Below the pieces are notes generated by a model. It worked only from the letters and a program-made list of their open reading frames with translations, was not told the origin of the DNA and ran no database searches. The position numbers and the translations under genes are program-made. Below, one piece after another: positions 31,266 to 42,200 of a DNA stretch of 64,000 bases (positions are counted from its first letter, which is position 1; each line of letters opens with the position of its first letter). Origin of the DNA: Cloacimonetes bacterium UBA6097. Lineage in GTDB: Bacteria > Cloacimonadota > Cloacimonadia > Cloacimonadales > Cloacimonadaceae. The stretch covers positions 38,180 through 102,179 of the forward strand of contig DIWV01000002.1 of assembly GCA_002435865.1 (NCBI GenBank), written 5' to 3'.

Positions 31266-31781
31266 ATGACCCAAAAACCCGTTTCCCGCTTTCTTGTTAC
31301 ATCAGATTTATCACGGTTAGCACGCTGGCTAAGATTGCTTGGATTCGATACCGGTATAGCTGCTACCAACAATATTAAAGACTGGGCAAGATTGTGTAAT
31401 TTACAGAACAGGTTTTTACTCACCAGAATAAAACTGAACAATAAGCCAAACCGGATTATGAACTATTTGGTTATTCAATCAGATGCATACCCTGAACAAT
31501 TAAAGCAGGTTATAAGAGAACTGGATTTGGATGAATTCTGCATTTTCAGCCGTTGTATCTATTGCAACAGGGTAGTGTATCCTATCGAAAAAAGCAAAAT
31601 TCTGGACAGATTGCCGGAAAAAGTAAAGCATCGTGAAGAGCATTTTACACAATGTTTAAAATGCAGAAGGATATATTGGAAAGGTACACACTTTGATGCC
31701 ATGCTTAAAACTCTAAACCATATAATCTTGGGGATTGTGATTAAAAATATCAGTGAATTTGTTTTGACAGAATTCAGATAA
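31266..31781 (+). CDS. Mut7-C (PIN-fold) RNase-like protein with zinc ribbon
   Basis: 171 residues. The N-terminal Mut7-C pattern is clear (FLVTSDLSRLARWLRLLGFDTG), as is the C-terminal zinc ribbon (CIYCNRVV ... CLKCRRIYWKGTHFD). In most members the central strand reads LTRD, giving an acidic catalytic residue. Here it reads LLTRIKLN, so that Asp is absent and nuclease activity is doubtful. The gene follows the peptidase gene closely and has only a weak ribosome site. Confidence 0.82.
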   Translation: MTQKPVSRFLVTSDLSRLARWLRLLGFDTGIAATNNIKDWARLCNLQNRFLLTRIKLNNKPNRIMNYLVIQSDAYPEQLKQVIRELDLDEFCIFSRCIYCNRVVYPIEKSKILDRLPEKVKHREEHFTQCLKCRRIYWKGTHFDAMLKTLNHIILGIVIKNISEFVLTEFR

Positions 31782-31849
31782 TTTCACATTGTAATTTGTG
31801 TCAGGTTTAATCTGATTTAATAGAAAAAAATTCCTTAAAGGTAGAATAA

Positions 31850-34800
31850 ATGTCTTTTGTTCATTTGCATAATCATACACAATACAGTCTTTTGGATGGC
31901 GCTTGCCGGACTGACAGAGTAATCAAACTTGCTGCTCAGTATGGTATGCCTGCAATTGCCATGACAGATCATGGAAATATGTTTGGTACTATCGATTTTT
32001 ACAATGCTGCCCTAAAAGAAAATATCAAGCCGATAATCGGGATGGAAGCCTATATCATAGACAAAGATTATGCAGATGAAACCAATAAAAAAGACAAAAT
32101 GTATCACCTGATACTTTTGGCTATGGATTATACAGGCTATAAAAACCTGATGAAGCTGACATCAAAATCTTATCTGGAAGGTTTCTATTATAAGCCAAGA
32201 ATACATAAGAAACTGCTGGAAGAGCATTCTGATGGTCTGATCTGCCTGAGTGCATGCGTAAAAGGTGAGATAAGCCAGCATCTGATTAATCAGCAGCCCA
32301 AATTGGCAAAAGAAGCTGCAGAGTGGTATCTGAAAGTGTTTGGAGACCGCTATTATCTGGAAATACAGAACCATGGTCTTGAACCTGAAAACATTGCCAT
32401 GCCCCAGCTTATTAAACTGGCAAAGGAAATGTCAATACCACTGGTTCTGACTAATGATTGCCATTATCTGCAGCAGTCTGACAGTGAAGCACACGATATC
32501 CTTTTATGTATTCAGACCGGAAAGAGCTTGTCGGATACTAACCGCATGAAATATACTACCAATCAGCTTTACTTCCGCAGTCCCCAGGAAATGCAGGAAC
32601 TCTATCCCGAAGTGCCGGAAGCTTACAGTAATACCTTGCAAATAGCTGACAGGATTAACCTGGAATTGAAATATGACGATTTTTTGCTTCCGGAAATTGA
32701 AACTCCCGATGAGTTCAATAATATGGGAGAATACCTTAGATATTTGTGCCTGGAAGGAGCTAAAACCAAGTATCCGGAACTAACTAAAGAAATCAGGGAT
32801 AGGCTCGATTATGAACTGGACGTGGTCCATAAGATGGGTTTTGATGGTTATTTCCTGATAGTTAAAGATTTGATAGACAATGCCAGGAAACAAAATGTCC
32901 CGGTCGGACCAGGCAGGGGATCAGGAGCAGGAAGCATAATATCTTATCTGCTCAATATTACTAAAATAAATCCACTAAAGTACAATTTGATGTTCGAACG
33001 GTTTCTTAACCCGGACAGAATCAGTATGCCGGATATCGACATAGACTTCTGCGCTCAGGGCAGAAGCAAAGTTCTGGATTACGTTATTCAGAAATATGGC
33101 AGAAATAGTGTTACCCAGATAATTACTTTTGGTACTTTAGGTCCAAAATCAGTAATCAAGGATGTTGCCAGAGTTTTGGGAATGTCTGCTACTGAAGCAA
33201 ATCGCATTACAAAGGCAATGCCTTCATCAAAAACACTAGCAGACTGCTTAAAGGACTCGGCGGAATTTGCTGCTATAATGAACAGTAATGATTTGTACCT
33301 AAGTATTTTGCAGCATAGCCAGGTGCTGGAAGGCTTGGTTAGACAGACAGGTATCCATGCAGCAGGAGTAGTAATCGTTCCAGGGGATTTAACTGATTAT
33401 GTTCCTTTAGCCACAGGTTCGCAAAAAGATAACGAGAATGCGGTTCTGGTTCAATTCGAGGGAAAGTATCTTGAACAATTGAAGATGCTCAAAATGGACT
33501 TTTTAGGATTAAAAACTCTGACTCTGATAAATAAAGCAATTGAATTAATTGATGCTTCTCAAAAGCAAAAGATAGATATTGATAATTTACCTCTCGACGA
33601 CGAACTTACTTTCAAGCTCTTGTCAAATGGCCAGACAGATGGCACATTCCAGTTTGAATCAGATGGTATGAAAAAATACCTGATTGATTTGAAACCAAAT
33701 CAATTTGAAGACCTTATAGCTATGGTTGCCCTTTACAGACCGGGTCCTATGTCTTCGATAGATGTTTATATCAGGCGAAAACATGGTAAAGAAGTTGTAA
33801 AATATGACCATCCAATGGTTGAGCATGTGTTAAAAGAAACATATGGTGTGACTGTCTATCAGGAACAGGTTATGCAGCTTGCCAGGGAAATGGGAGGGCT
33901 TAGTGGTGCCGAGGCAGATTTTCTGCGTAGTGCCATGTCCAAAAAGAAAGCCGATCTTATGGAAGAATACCGGATAAAGTTCAAAGACGGTGCACTGGCA
34001 AATAAAGTACCTGAAAAAACAATAAATAAATTGTGGGAGGACTGGTCTTCTTTTGCTGAATATGCATTTAACAAAAGCCACGCAACCTGTTATGCCCTGG
34101 TTGCATATCAGACTGCCTGGCTGAAAGCGCATTATCCTGTTGAATTTATGGCTGCCCTGATGTCACTTGAAGATAATCCCGACAAAATACCATATTTCAT
34201 GGATGAATGCAGGCGAATGCAAGTTTCTATAATCCCTCCGAATATTAATCTTAGTGATTGTGAGTTTTCTGTTTGTGGAAAAGAAATCCACTTTGGCTTA
34301 AAAGCTATTAAGAATATTGGAGATGCAGCAATCAAAGCTATTGTTGCAGAAAGAGATAAAAACGGGAAGTTCAGGAATATATTCGAACTGAGCAACAGGC
34401 TTGATTCCATGGCTGTTAATAAAACAGTGCTTGAGAGTTTAATTGCTTCGGGTGCTTTGGACGACCTGGAGGGAACGAGAGCTCAAAAATGGCAGGTCAT
34501 TGAAATGGCATTGGAGCATGCCAGTGACCATCAGAGAGAAAATCGGAGAGGTCAGACATCACTATTTGACTTGTTAGACGATGAAGAAGAATGTAACTCT
34601 TCCAATCCTGTTCTCCCTGAAGTCGAGAACTGGACTTATCTGCACAAGCTTGACATGGAAAAAAGTGTGCTTGGTTTCTATTTATCCGGACATCCTCTCC
34701 AACCATATAAAGACATGATAGCTTTGCTTACAACTCACAGAGACAAGAATGCAGATAAATCAAATGGAAATGAAGTCATGGCTATTGGAGTTGTTGTCGG

Positions 34801-35284
34801 TATAATTAAGAAGAGAGATAATAAGGGTACGCCAATGGCTTTTATTGAAATGGAGGATTTGACCGGTAGATATGAAGTTTCTCTCTTTAAAAATGATTAT
34901 GAGAAGTATATAAGCCAGTTTGTAAATGGAAAAGTGTTTTTTGTAATCGGAACACGTTCACTTTATAATGCCGGAGAAGACAGCTCTTTCAGGATAATCC
35001 CCAAAAAGGTTTTTGCTTTTGAGTCACTTTCTTATTTCCTAAAAGGTGAAGTGATTCTTGAAACTGAGGAGAAAAACATAACTAAAGAATTTTTGGAACA
35101 AATCAGATTATATACACAACAGGCAGTAGGGCATTTTAACCTGAAGTTTAAAATCAAAACTGAACTTTATAATACATTGTTTATACACCCGCAAGCATTG
35201 AGCTTTTTTCCTGATTTAGAGTTCATCAGTTGGTGTAAAGCAAATAAATTTGTGCTGAAGGCAGTAATAGAGTCCAATGAATAG
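31850..35284 (+). CDS. dnaE: DNA polymerase III alpha subunit
   Basis: 1144 residues. The N-terminal PHP domain (FVHLHNHTQYSLLDGA, MTDHGNMFG), palm catalytic acids (MPDIDIDFC near residue 398, then KMDFLGLKTL), the fingers block and HhH motif (FNKSHATCYALVAYQTAWLKAHYP), an OB fold (AIGVVVGIIKKRDNKGTPMA) and the C-terminal tail are in the usual order. It is the main replicative polymerase. Its last 8 bases overlap the next gene's start (AATGAATAG), coupling it to two GWxTD genes. Confidence 0.98.
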   Translation: MSFVHLHNHTQYSLLDGACRTDRVIKLAAQYGMPAIAMTDHGNMFGTIDFYNAALKENIKPIIGMEAYIIDKDYADETNKKDKMYHLILLAMDYTGYKNLMKLTSKSYLEGFYYKPRIHKKLLEEHSDGLICLSACVKGEISQHLINQQPKLAKEAAEWYLKVFGDRYYLEIQNHGLEPENIAMPQLIKLAKEMSIPLVLTNDCHYLQQSDSEAHDILLCIQTGKSLSDTNRMKYTTNQLYFRSPQEMQELYPEVPEAYSNTLQIADRINLELKYDDFLLPEIETPDEFNNMGEYLRYLCLEGAKTKYPELTKEIRDRLDYELDVVHKMGFDGYFLIVKDLIDNARKQNVPVGPGRGSGAGSIISYLLNITKINPLKYNLMFERFLNPDRISMPDIDIDFCAQGRSKVLDYVIQKYGRNSVTQIITFGTLGPKSVIKDVARVLGMSATEANRITKAMPSSKTLADCLKDSAEFAAIMNSNDLYLSILQHSQVLEGLVRQTGIHAAGVVIVPGDLTDYVPLATGSQKDNENAVLVQFEGKYLEQLKMLKMDFLGLKTLTLINKAIELIDASQKQKIDIDNLPLDDELTFKLLSNGQTDGTFQFESDGMKKYLIDLKPNQFEDLIAMVALYRPGPMSSIDVYIRRKHGKEVVKYDHPMVEHVLKETYGVTVYQEQVMQLAREMGGLSGAEADFLRSAMSKKKADLMEEYRIKFKDGALANKVPEKTINKLWEDWSSFAEYAFNKSHATCYALVAYQTAWLKAHYPVEFMAALMSLEDNPDKIPYFMDECRRMQVSIIPPNINLSDCEFSVCGKEIHFGLKAIKNIGDAAIKAIVAERDKNGKFRNIFELSNRLDSMAVNKTVLESLIASGALDDLEGTRAQKWQVIEMALEHASDHQRENRRGQTSLFDLLDDEEECNSSNPVLPEVENWTYLHKLDMEKSVLGFYLSGHPLQPYKDMIALLTTHRDKNADKSNGNEVMAIGVVVGIIKKRDNKGTPMAFIEMEDLTGRYEVSLFKNDYEKYISQFVNGKVFFVIGTRSLYNAGEDSSFRIIPKKVFAFESLSYFLKGEVILETEEKNITKEFLEQIRLYTQQAVGHFNLKFKIKTELYNTLFIHPQALSFFPDLEFISWCKANKFVLKAVIESNE

Positions 35285-36401
35285 ATATTTGTTTATCCTG
35301 ATTTCATTGATATTCTCATTTGCCGGAATTAATGCCCAGGAATTAATGATAAACAATCAGGAAGGCTACTTTAACCTATATCTGTTCATGCCATTTTCTC
35401 AATATATCTTATCGCCTGAATCAACGGATACACACTATCAATTGAGCTTAAATGTTATTGATGCTGACAAAAATTCAGTTTATCAAAACATCTATGATAT
35501 TGTGCTAAAAAGAGAGATGATTATTGATGGAGCTTCTCAGGTATTTCTGATTAATAAAACTTTTTTGCCGGGCAGTTATAGAATGGTTACTTCGTTACGT
35601 AATGTTAACTTGGGAGATAAACAAGAACGCCAGTATGGTATTAATATCCAAAATGGTGACATATCTACCTTAAGAGATATTATTATTGCAGAGAATGCTG
35701 ATTTATTCTATTGTCCTTCAAGTTTAGAACAAATCAGTGCAGATTTGAAATCATGCTATCTGTACTTAGAAACTGCTGCTGAAAAAGACAGTATAATTAT
35801 CAGTGCTTTAATAAATGAAGAAAAAATGCGCATTAAAGTAACAACTGAATCAAATAACAGGATTGATTTATTACCTTTTATGGAATCTGGTCCCATCACC
35901 AGTCTTGAAATTATCTATTATGCAGAAAATATAGCAGACAAGCGGGAATTGTATTTATATCAGTCTTTTGATAAATATAATCAGCTTTTTTCAAAAAAAG
36001 ACCAACTGAAACAAATCAAGTATGTTGCTAATCAAAATGAATGGAAGGAATTAAGTAAACTTGCCGAAAAAGATATAAATGCGGCTATAGATATGTTCTG
36101 GGAAAAGCACAATAACTCTCCCGGATATTTCAAAAACGACGTACGTGAGATGTTCTATGAAAGGGTCATGAATGCAGACGAGTTATATACAATTCATAAA
36201 AAGCTCCCCGGCTGGAAATCAGATCGGGGCAGAATCTTTATCATTAAGGGTCCCCCTGACGAAATCATGGAAGAGTCTTTTCCAATTGGCAAACATCCTT
36301 ATATTGAGTGGCATTATTATAAGGAAAACTTAGTCTATCTCTTTATAGATAAATCCGGTTATGGGAATTTTAAACTCGAAGGTGTTTATTATGAGAATTA
36401 A
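35277..36401 (+). CDS. GWxTD-domain exported protein, first copy
   Basis: 374 residues. A signal peptide (FILISLIFSFAGINAQ) is followed by a beta-rich region of about 230 residues. The C-terminal GWxTD-type domain has its hallmark written as PGWKSDRGRIFIIKGPPDEI near residue 315, then WHYYKENLVYLFIDKSGYGNFKL. The domain is typical of FCB-group bacteria and its function is unknown. Start and stop overlap dnaE and the second copy, so the three are coupled. The Thr of GWxTD is Ser here. Confidence 0.88.
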   Translation: MNRYLFILISLIFSFAGINAQELMINNQEGYFNLYLFMPFSQYILSPESTDTHYQLSLNVIDADKNSVYQNIYDIVLKREMIIDGASQVFLINKTFLPGSYRMVTSLRNVNLGDKQERQYGINIQNGDISTLRDIIIAENADLFYCPSSLEQISADLKSCYLYLETAAEKDSIIISALINEEKMRIKVTTESNNRIDLLPFMESGPITSLEIIYYAENIADKRELYLYQSFDKYNQLFSKKDQLKQIKYVANQNEWKELSKLAEKDINAAIDMFWEKHNNSPGYFKNDVREMFYERVMNADELYTIHKKLPGWKSDRGRIFIIKGPPDEIMEESFPIGKHPYIEWHYYKENLVYLFIDKSGYGNFKLEGVYYEN

Positions 36402-37716
36402 GCTAATTGTATTGTCAGTGGTGTTTATAGCATTATGCTGTAATATTATTGCTGCTGAACGGTTGGGTATGTTTGTCGATGTAAAACGCTATTGGGATGA
36501 TAAGGGTAATACAAAATATGTGATAGATTACCAGGTCCCTTATAAAAACATGATGTTTTTAACAAGGGGTACTGGATACTTTGCTGAGTTAAAAGTAACC
36601 CTGTCTATAGCAAATGCAGATAGCGTGATTTATACAAAAGAATTTACCAATAATATCGGAGTATCAAGAAAGTATGACGTTACATCATCGGGAAAATCAT
36701 ACTTAGATAGAATTTCATTAACTTTAGCAAAACCAGGCTTTAAATTAGCTATTAAATTTGAAGATTTAAATGCTGTTAAAACTTACGAATGGAGCTATCT
36801 GACTGAACAATTGACGGATACGGATATAATCAGCGATCTGGAACTTGTTTCCAATGTCAGTCCAGACACTTCTTCTTTCTCTCAAAAATTCCAGCGAGAC
36901 GGAAGTATCCATTTATCTGAACCTTCAGGGATAATTGCTAAAGAAATGAGCGACAGTGTTTTCTTTTATTTCGAAGTATATGGAAAAACTGATGAAAAAA
37001 CTAAACTGATTTTTACTATAAAAAAAGATGATATTCCTACTCTGATAAAAAGCTACTCAATCTCAGAACTGGAATCGTTTCCCCGAATACTTCTCCCGAT
37101 AAAAGTTACAAATATGGAGTTAGGCAAATACACTGCCTCAGTGAATCTTTCAGATCAATCTGCTTTGAGTAAATCCTGCGAATTTATCATCACAGAACAA
37201 GCAGAAAAACTATATTTCATTTTTACTGATATTGATGAAGAGTACCTCTTAATCAGGACCCTTACCTCAGCTAAATCTCAGTCCAACTGGAAAACTATGT
37301 CTAAAGACGCAAAACGCAGGTATATTTCTAATTTTTGGGTAAACATGGCAGCTGTAAGAAATCAATCTGTAGAAACTGTTTTGGATGTTTATAAGGATAG
37401 AATTGACTATTGTAATGCCCGATACTCTCATTTTGAGAAAGGCTGGAAAACAGATATGGGAAGAATTTATTTAAGAAATGGTGCTCCTTCTGATATTGAC
37501 TATGATACATCCACTGATGATACTAAGTTTGTCAGAAAAGATTTTCAGATTTGGAAATATTCAGGAAGTTTTAAAGCTGTATATGTTTTTGTTGATATCC
37601 CTATGAATGGTAATTTTAAGCTTATCTATGCAGATAATGATGAACAGGAAAGCACAAATCCGAATTGGAGAAAGTATCTAGGATCTGACTTTGATGAAAG
37701 CAGGTTAGAAAACTAA
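36391..37716 (+). CDS. GWxTD-domain exported protein, second copy
   Basis: I start at the ATG at 36391, which places the signal peptide (IKLIVLSVVFIALCCNIIAA) at the very N-terminus. An ATG 30 bases upstream is inside the first copy and adds extra residues. 441 residues. The middle is beta-rich. The C-terminal domain reads GWKTDMGRIYLRNGAPSDI near residue 353, a perfect GWxTD, then QIWKYSGSFKAVYVFVDIPM and GNFKLIY. It overlaps the first copy by 11 bases. Its end meets convergent yraN with a 4-base overlap. Confidence 0.88.
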   Translation: MRIKLIVLSVVFIALCCNIIAAERLGMFVDVKRYWDDKGNTKYVIDYQVPYKNMMFLTRGTGYFAELKVTLSIANADSVIYTKEFTNNIGVSRKYDVTSSGKSYLDRISLTLAKPGFKLAIKFEDLNAVKTYEWSYLTEQLTDTDIISDLELVSNVSPDTSSFSQKFQRDGSIHLSEPSGIIAKEMSDSVFFYFEVYGKTDEKTKLIFTIKKDDIPTLIKSYSISELESFPRILLPIKVTNMELGKYTASVNLSDQSALSKSCEFIITEQAEKLYFIFTDIDEEYLLIRTLTSAKSQSNWKTMSKDAKRRYISNFWVNMAAVRNQSVETVLDVYKDRIDYCNARYSHFEKGWKTDMGRIYLRNGAPSDIDYDTSTDDTKFVRKDFQIWKYSGSFKAVYVFVDIPMNGNFKLIYADNDEQESTNPNWRKYLGSDFDESRLEN

Positions 37717-38108
37717 TTGCTTATACCTGGGATAGCGGGATCAAAAGCATTTTTATAATGGATTACTTTGTATGTGTCATCTTTTGGATAGTGAAAAACA
37801 ATTAAAACATCAAACCTGCTGCTAAGATTTGATAATTGCGGATGCTTTGATATATAATGCATTGCAGTAAGTGTTATCTTTTTTTGTTTAGAGAGACTAA
37901 TACTGTTTTCTGCTGCTTGTAAGGAATGACTTGTCCTTGTTTTAACTTCTGCAAAGATTATTTCATTTTTTTCTTGTGCAATGATATCCAATTCTCCATA
38001 CGCAGAATGGTAGTTTTTATCCAATATTGTTAACCCAAGTTTAACCAGATAACGCATCGCGATTATCTCTCCGATATGTGCAAGTGAAGCTTTTGTTTCA
38101 TTAATCAT
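37713..38108 (-). CDS. yraN: YraN-family (UPF0102) nuclease-fold protein
   Basis: 131 residues. The restriction-endonuclease-like pattern is complete: GEIIAMRYLVKLGLTILDKNY, YGELDIIAQEKNEIIFAEVKTRTS, then KQKKITLTAMHYI and RFDVLIV. The family is widespread and often near ribosomal or rnh genes; its role is not settled. It is convergent with the GWxTD gene. Confidence 0.94.
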   Translation of the reverse strand: MINETKASLAHIGEIIAMRYLVKLGLTILDKNYHSAYGELDIIAQEKNEIIFAEVKTRTSHSLQAAENSISLSKQKKITLTAMHYISKHPQLSNLSSRFDVLIVFHYPKDDTYKVIHYKNAFDPAIPGISN

Positions 38109-38190
38109 GAGATAATAAAAATCTTGACGTAATAAATGTCAATGATATCGTGTCGTTAGTTAGAATTATCACCGTAATGGTGGAGGAATT

Positions 38191-39168
38191 ATGAAAAGAG
38201 CAGTTTTGCTGTGCATTTTAATGTACATTTTGTTAAGTTCATTATTTGCGGTACCTTATACCACAATTGGGCAACTGCGAGTTCCTGACGCTTATGTTTT
38301 ACCACATAAATCCGCAGAATTATCGTTTACTAACTATTTGCGCAGAGAAAAATCTGATTTTGATGATCTCCCTCCCTATGAATATATCCCCATGGGCATG
38401 GTAAATATCGGCCTTTTTGACCGTATCGGAGTTGGAGCCTGGGCAGGAGACAATATCGGTTTTGTTAACGTAAAAGTTAAGATTATTGAAGAAACTCAAT
38501 CAATACCCCAAGTATCTGTTGGTGTAGATAATCTGTTTTCACCTGTAAGGGAAGATGCAAACAAAATAAAACCCGGCGAGGATTATTATGATAATCCGGA
38601 CCGTACTTTTTATGAGAAAAATTCTCCATACCTTGTATTTTCCAAAGCCAGCGTTATCAGAGGAATGTCAGGTCTACCCTTGCTGGAAACATTCTTTTCA
38701 TTGGGTGTGGGAAGGAACAGATTTAAGGGGCAGGTCTCTATTGCAAAACGATTTGAAGGAATATTTGGTTCTGTGACTATTAAACCAGCAAAAAACATGA
38801 GTTTGACATTTGAGAATGACGGGGCTAATATTAATCTTGGAGTTCAGTATTCTTATCAGAAGTTTAGCTTTAAAATATCTTATGTGGGTCTTGAAGAACA
38901 GGAAAATAACAGAATTGGTCTGGGCATTTCATATTTGTTTGATAAATATGCTGATTCCAGGCGTAAGATATATGATCCCAATAGTAATACATCTTTGAAA
39001 GAATCAGAATTGTTAAAATCACAACTTACGGGAAAAGATGCTAATGTTAATAGTGACCTTTTAGATGAACTTAAGAAACTTCGAGATCAAAGAGAACAAG
39101 CACAGAAAGTTCTTGATGATTTAAAAAATCAATTACAGGATATGGAAGAGGAAACCGGAACAGATTAA
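38191..39168 (+). CDS. Outer-membrane beta-barrel protein, YjbH-like, with C-terminal coiled coil
   Basis: 325 residues with a GGAGG ribosome site. A signal peptide (VLLCILMYILLSSLFA) leads into a beta-barrel-like region with alternating aromatic strands (VGVDNLFSP, SPYLVFSKAS, MSLTFENDGANINLGVQYSY, NRIGLGISYLFDKYA) similar to YjbH-type proteins. The last 60 residues form a coiled coil (ELKKLRDQREQAQKVLDDLK). It has its own spacer and possible promoter (TTGACG at 38125) and lies 120 bases before the giant TPR gene, so it may be the outer-membrane port of that system. The family call is moderate. Confidence 0.7.
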   Translation: MKRAVLLCILMYILLSSLFAVPYTTIGQLRVPDAYVLPHKSAELSFTNYLRREKSDFDDLPPYEYIPMGMVNIGLFDRIGVGAWAGDNIGFVNVKVKIIEETQSIPQVSVGVDNLFSPVREDANKIKPGEDYYDNPDRTFYEKNSPYLVFSKASVIRGMSGLPLLETFFSLGVGRNRFKGQVSIAKRFEGIFGSVTIKPAKNMSLTFENDGANINLGVQYSYQKFSFKISYVGLEEQENNRIGLGISYLFDKYADSRRKIYDPNSNTSLKESELLKSQLTGKDANVNSDLLDELKKLRDQREQAQKVLDDLKNQLQDMEEETGTD

Positions 39169-39287
39169 ATGATCTTCAGAAATGAATTATAAAATAGATT
39201 CTTTGTTAATCAAACTTCATTATTGCTGTTTTGTGGCAGTGAATAAACAACAACTAAAGCTTAATTAACTTACAAAGTGAGAGTTCT

Positions 39288-42200
39288 ATGAAAAGAATGA
39301 TCCTTATTATCATAATCTTGTTATTGTTCGTATTTGTGAATTCTCTATTAGCTCAATTAACTGATGTTCAGAAACAATTAGTTATCGAGGATGTGTCCAA
39401 TTTAATCAAAATATCATCGTTATCAAATCCACAAAACATCAATTCCGAGCAAATGTTAAACAGAAGCACTGTAAAAAACCTAATTAAGAAATCAATAGAT
39501 GATAATAATGTTGATCAGGCTATCGCATACTTTGATGCTTATGCTTCTATACTCGACACACTTGTTATTACTAATCCGGTAGTATCAAGAGAGATTGTAT
39601 ATAACCTTAAGAGTGCTTACGAAAAAGTTCCATCGGTTCATGATAGAATATCTTACTATTTGAGTTTAGTTGAGTATAATCTGGGATTTTACGAACAATC
39701 TGAAATAGAATTGATTTTGCTAATTAATGACCATCCACAATCGCCTCTGCTACAAAAGAGTATCACTTTGCTTCTCAAGACTTATCTTAATCTAAAAAAA
39801 GAAGAAGACGCTTTTACCTTACTGAAATCAATTAATGGTGCATTAACAAATGATCAAAATTATTTGGCAGGTCATATTTGCTTTGTTTTAGAAAAAGATG
39901 CTTTAGCTGAAGAGTATTTTTTGAAAGTCTCTGACGGAAAGTATAAAGAAGATTCACAAAAAATGCTAATGCTTCTTTCTATACTGAAACAAGAGCCACA
40001 TATAGCTAAAGCTGAATTTGAAAACCTCCTACAGCATGAGCCATCCAATCCTTTTATTCTCTTATGCTTAGCCAGATTATCTTGTTTAACAGGCAACTGG
40101 CAAGATGCAGAAATGTATTACTCTCAATACATTCCCTCTATGAAGATACACCGTGACCTTCAGGTACAGTTTGAATTAGCTACATCGTTCATTAATGTTG
40201 GTGATGATAACAAAGCTATTGAAACTTTGGATAATGCTATCAAAAACAAGGATTTAAGTGAGTTTATTTCTCCTTTACTATACTTATGGGCAGAACTGAC
40301 CGCCAATAAAGGTCAAGTCGAACCTGCAAAAATCAGAACAAATAAGATTCGTCAGGTCGTCGCTAATAATATAGAATTAATCTCAGAAAAGACCTTGCTA
40401 ATTAACAGAATCAAGGTTCTTAAACAAGATATAGGTGAAAAACCCTCAGTAGAACAAATCAACAATACTATTGATGAACTTGAAATTATTTCGAATAAAC
40501 TTAATTCGATTAATATCAAAGTTGTTGAAGAGCCATATGGGATTGCTCAACATGAATTAGCCAGGTGGACCAAGATAGAGAAGCAGATAGTATTCTCACT
40601 ACTAGACCAGTTAACATATTACGTTTTAGCTGACGGTCTGAAGGATATCCAGGATACACTATTTATAAAGCAATTTGAATCTCTAGAATCAATTTACAAG
40701 GAACAAGTTAGAAGACTGGCTTCAATAAGGGCTTCTCTGTTAAAATTGAATGAAAGTAACACTTATTTAGCAATTCAAAATGAAATAGATAACAATATCG
40801 AAGTCTTAGATAAAATCCGCAAAAATCTTTATGATATGAAGTCATCTACAGACCCCACTTTTACAGCAGGACAAATAGACTCTTTAATAGTGGAAAATGA
40901 GCGAAAAAGAACTGAGACAAAGCTTCTTCTGGATTATTATGATTACGACAATGCCTTATACAAGAAGATATTAGATGAGTGTGATTCCTCGTCTAAAGCA
41001 ACTTCTCAGCTTATAAAAAGTATCACTGCTTCAAAAATAGATTTTCTTGAACAATATCCAATTTATGTATCAAATAAAGAGAAACGTAATATAATTCAAG
41101 ACATTTCTAACTTACAATTGCTAATACCTGAGTACAATAATCTCTTAGCTAGCCAACAAGCTTCTCTTAAAAACTTGCAAACTGATTTAGAATACATTGA
41201 CTTGTATATCGATTTTGTTGAAACAAAATATTATGACAGGAATAAATCAGATAAAGAAAAATCATTAACATTTGAAGATACACAAAAGCTGTTTGTAGCT
41301 AATCAAGAACGTAAGAAATTTATATACAGCAAGATTCTGGCATTTGTGAATAAAAACGTAAGCTCTGGTAACAAAATGGAGTTAAGTGATTATCCGATTA
41401 TTAATATAATGGCAAGCGCTTATTTTGTTATGGCAGAATTAGGTAATTCAATAATGCCGGATCAACCTAAACTAATCCTTAGCAATTATAAGAAAGTCCT
41501 GGAAATAGATCCTAAATTTCACTTAACAGATGCAGTTCTGTACAATATAGGTTATATAAGCAGTTTAATTACCAAAAGCAATATTGAGAATGAAATATTG
41601 GCTCTTGAAAACATGCAGCATACATCTATGATAGTTAATCGCCAAGATTCTTTGCTGTTTTCTGAGATGACTTATAAGGAAGCAATAGCTGCATATAAAA
41701 GGATAACCACTGAATTTAAAAATTCTCAATACTATTCAGAAGCATTATATAGATTGGGTTATATTTTCTTTGAGATTGGTACTGATGCTGAGCGTCCGAT
41801 TGAGTATTATAAAATGGCCAGAGAATATTATGACGAGATAATCAATACACCCAATAATCCGTACTTGTATAAAGCTTTGTATCAGCGAGGTTGGACCTGG
41901 CTAAATAGTAGTTCAGAGGAAGCATATAAACACTCCATACAGGATTTTGCTACAATACTCAGAGCTATTGATCAAAATGAAATCAATGATGAGACAGAAG
42001 CAATTGACTATTCGCTGGCATCAAAAAAGAATATAGGCTATTGTCTAATAGGTCTTGACAGTTCTGATTATAACAAATCCTCAATTGGTGCTGAGTATGT
42101 CTTGAATAACTTGTCAAAAATGGTAAATAAAAGTGATTTAACACAAATCCTTGATGAAACAATAAATCAGGATTTAGCATTGTATTTGCCTATGAACGCA

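Noticed and set aside
35277..37716. A single GWxTD gene broken by a frameshift
   Set aside because: Each of the two genes has its own signal peptide and a full GWxTD domain, so they are two proteins.
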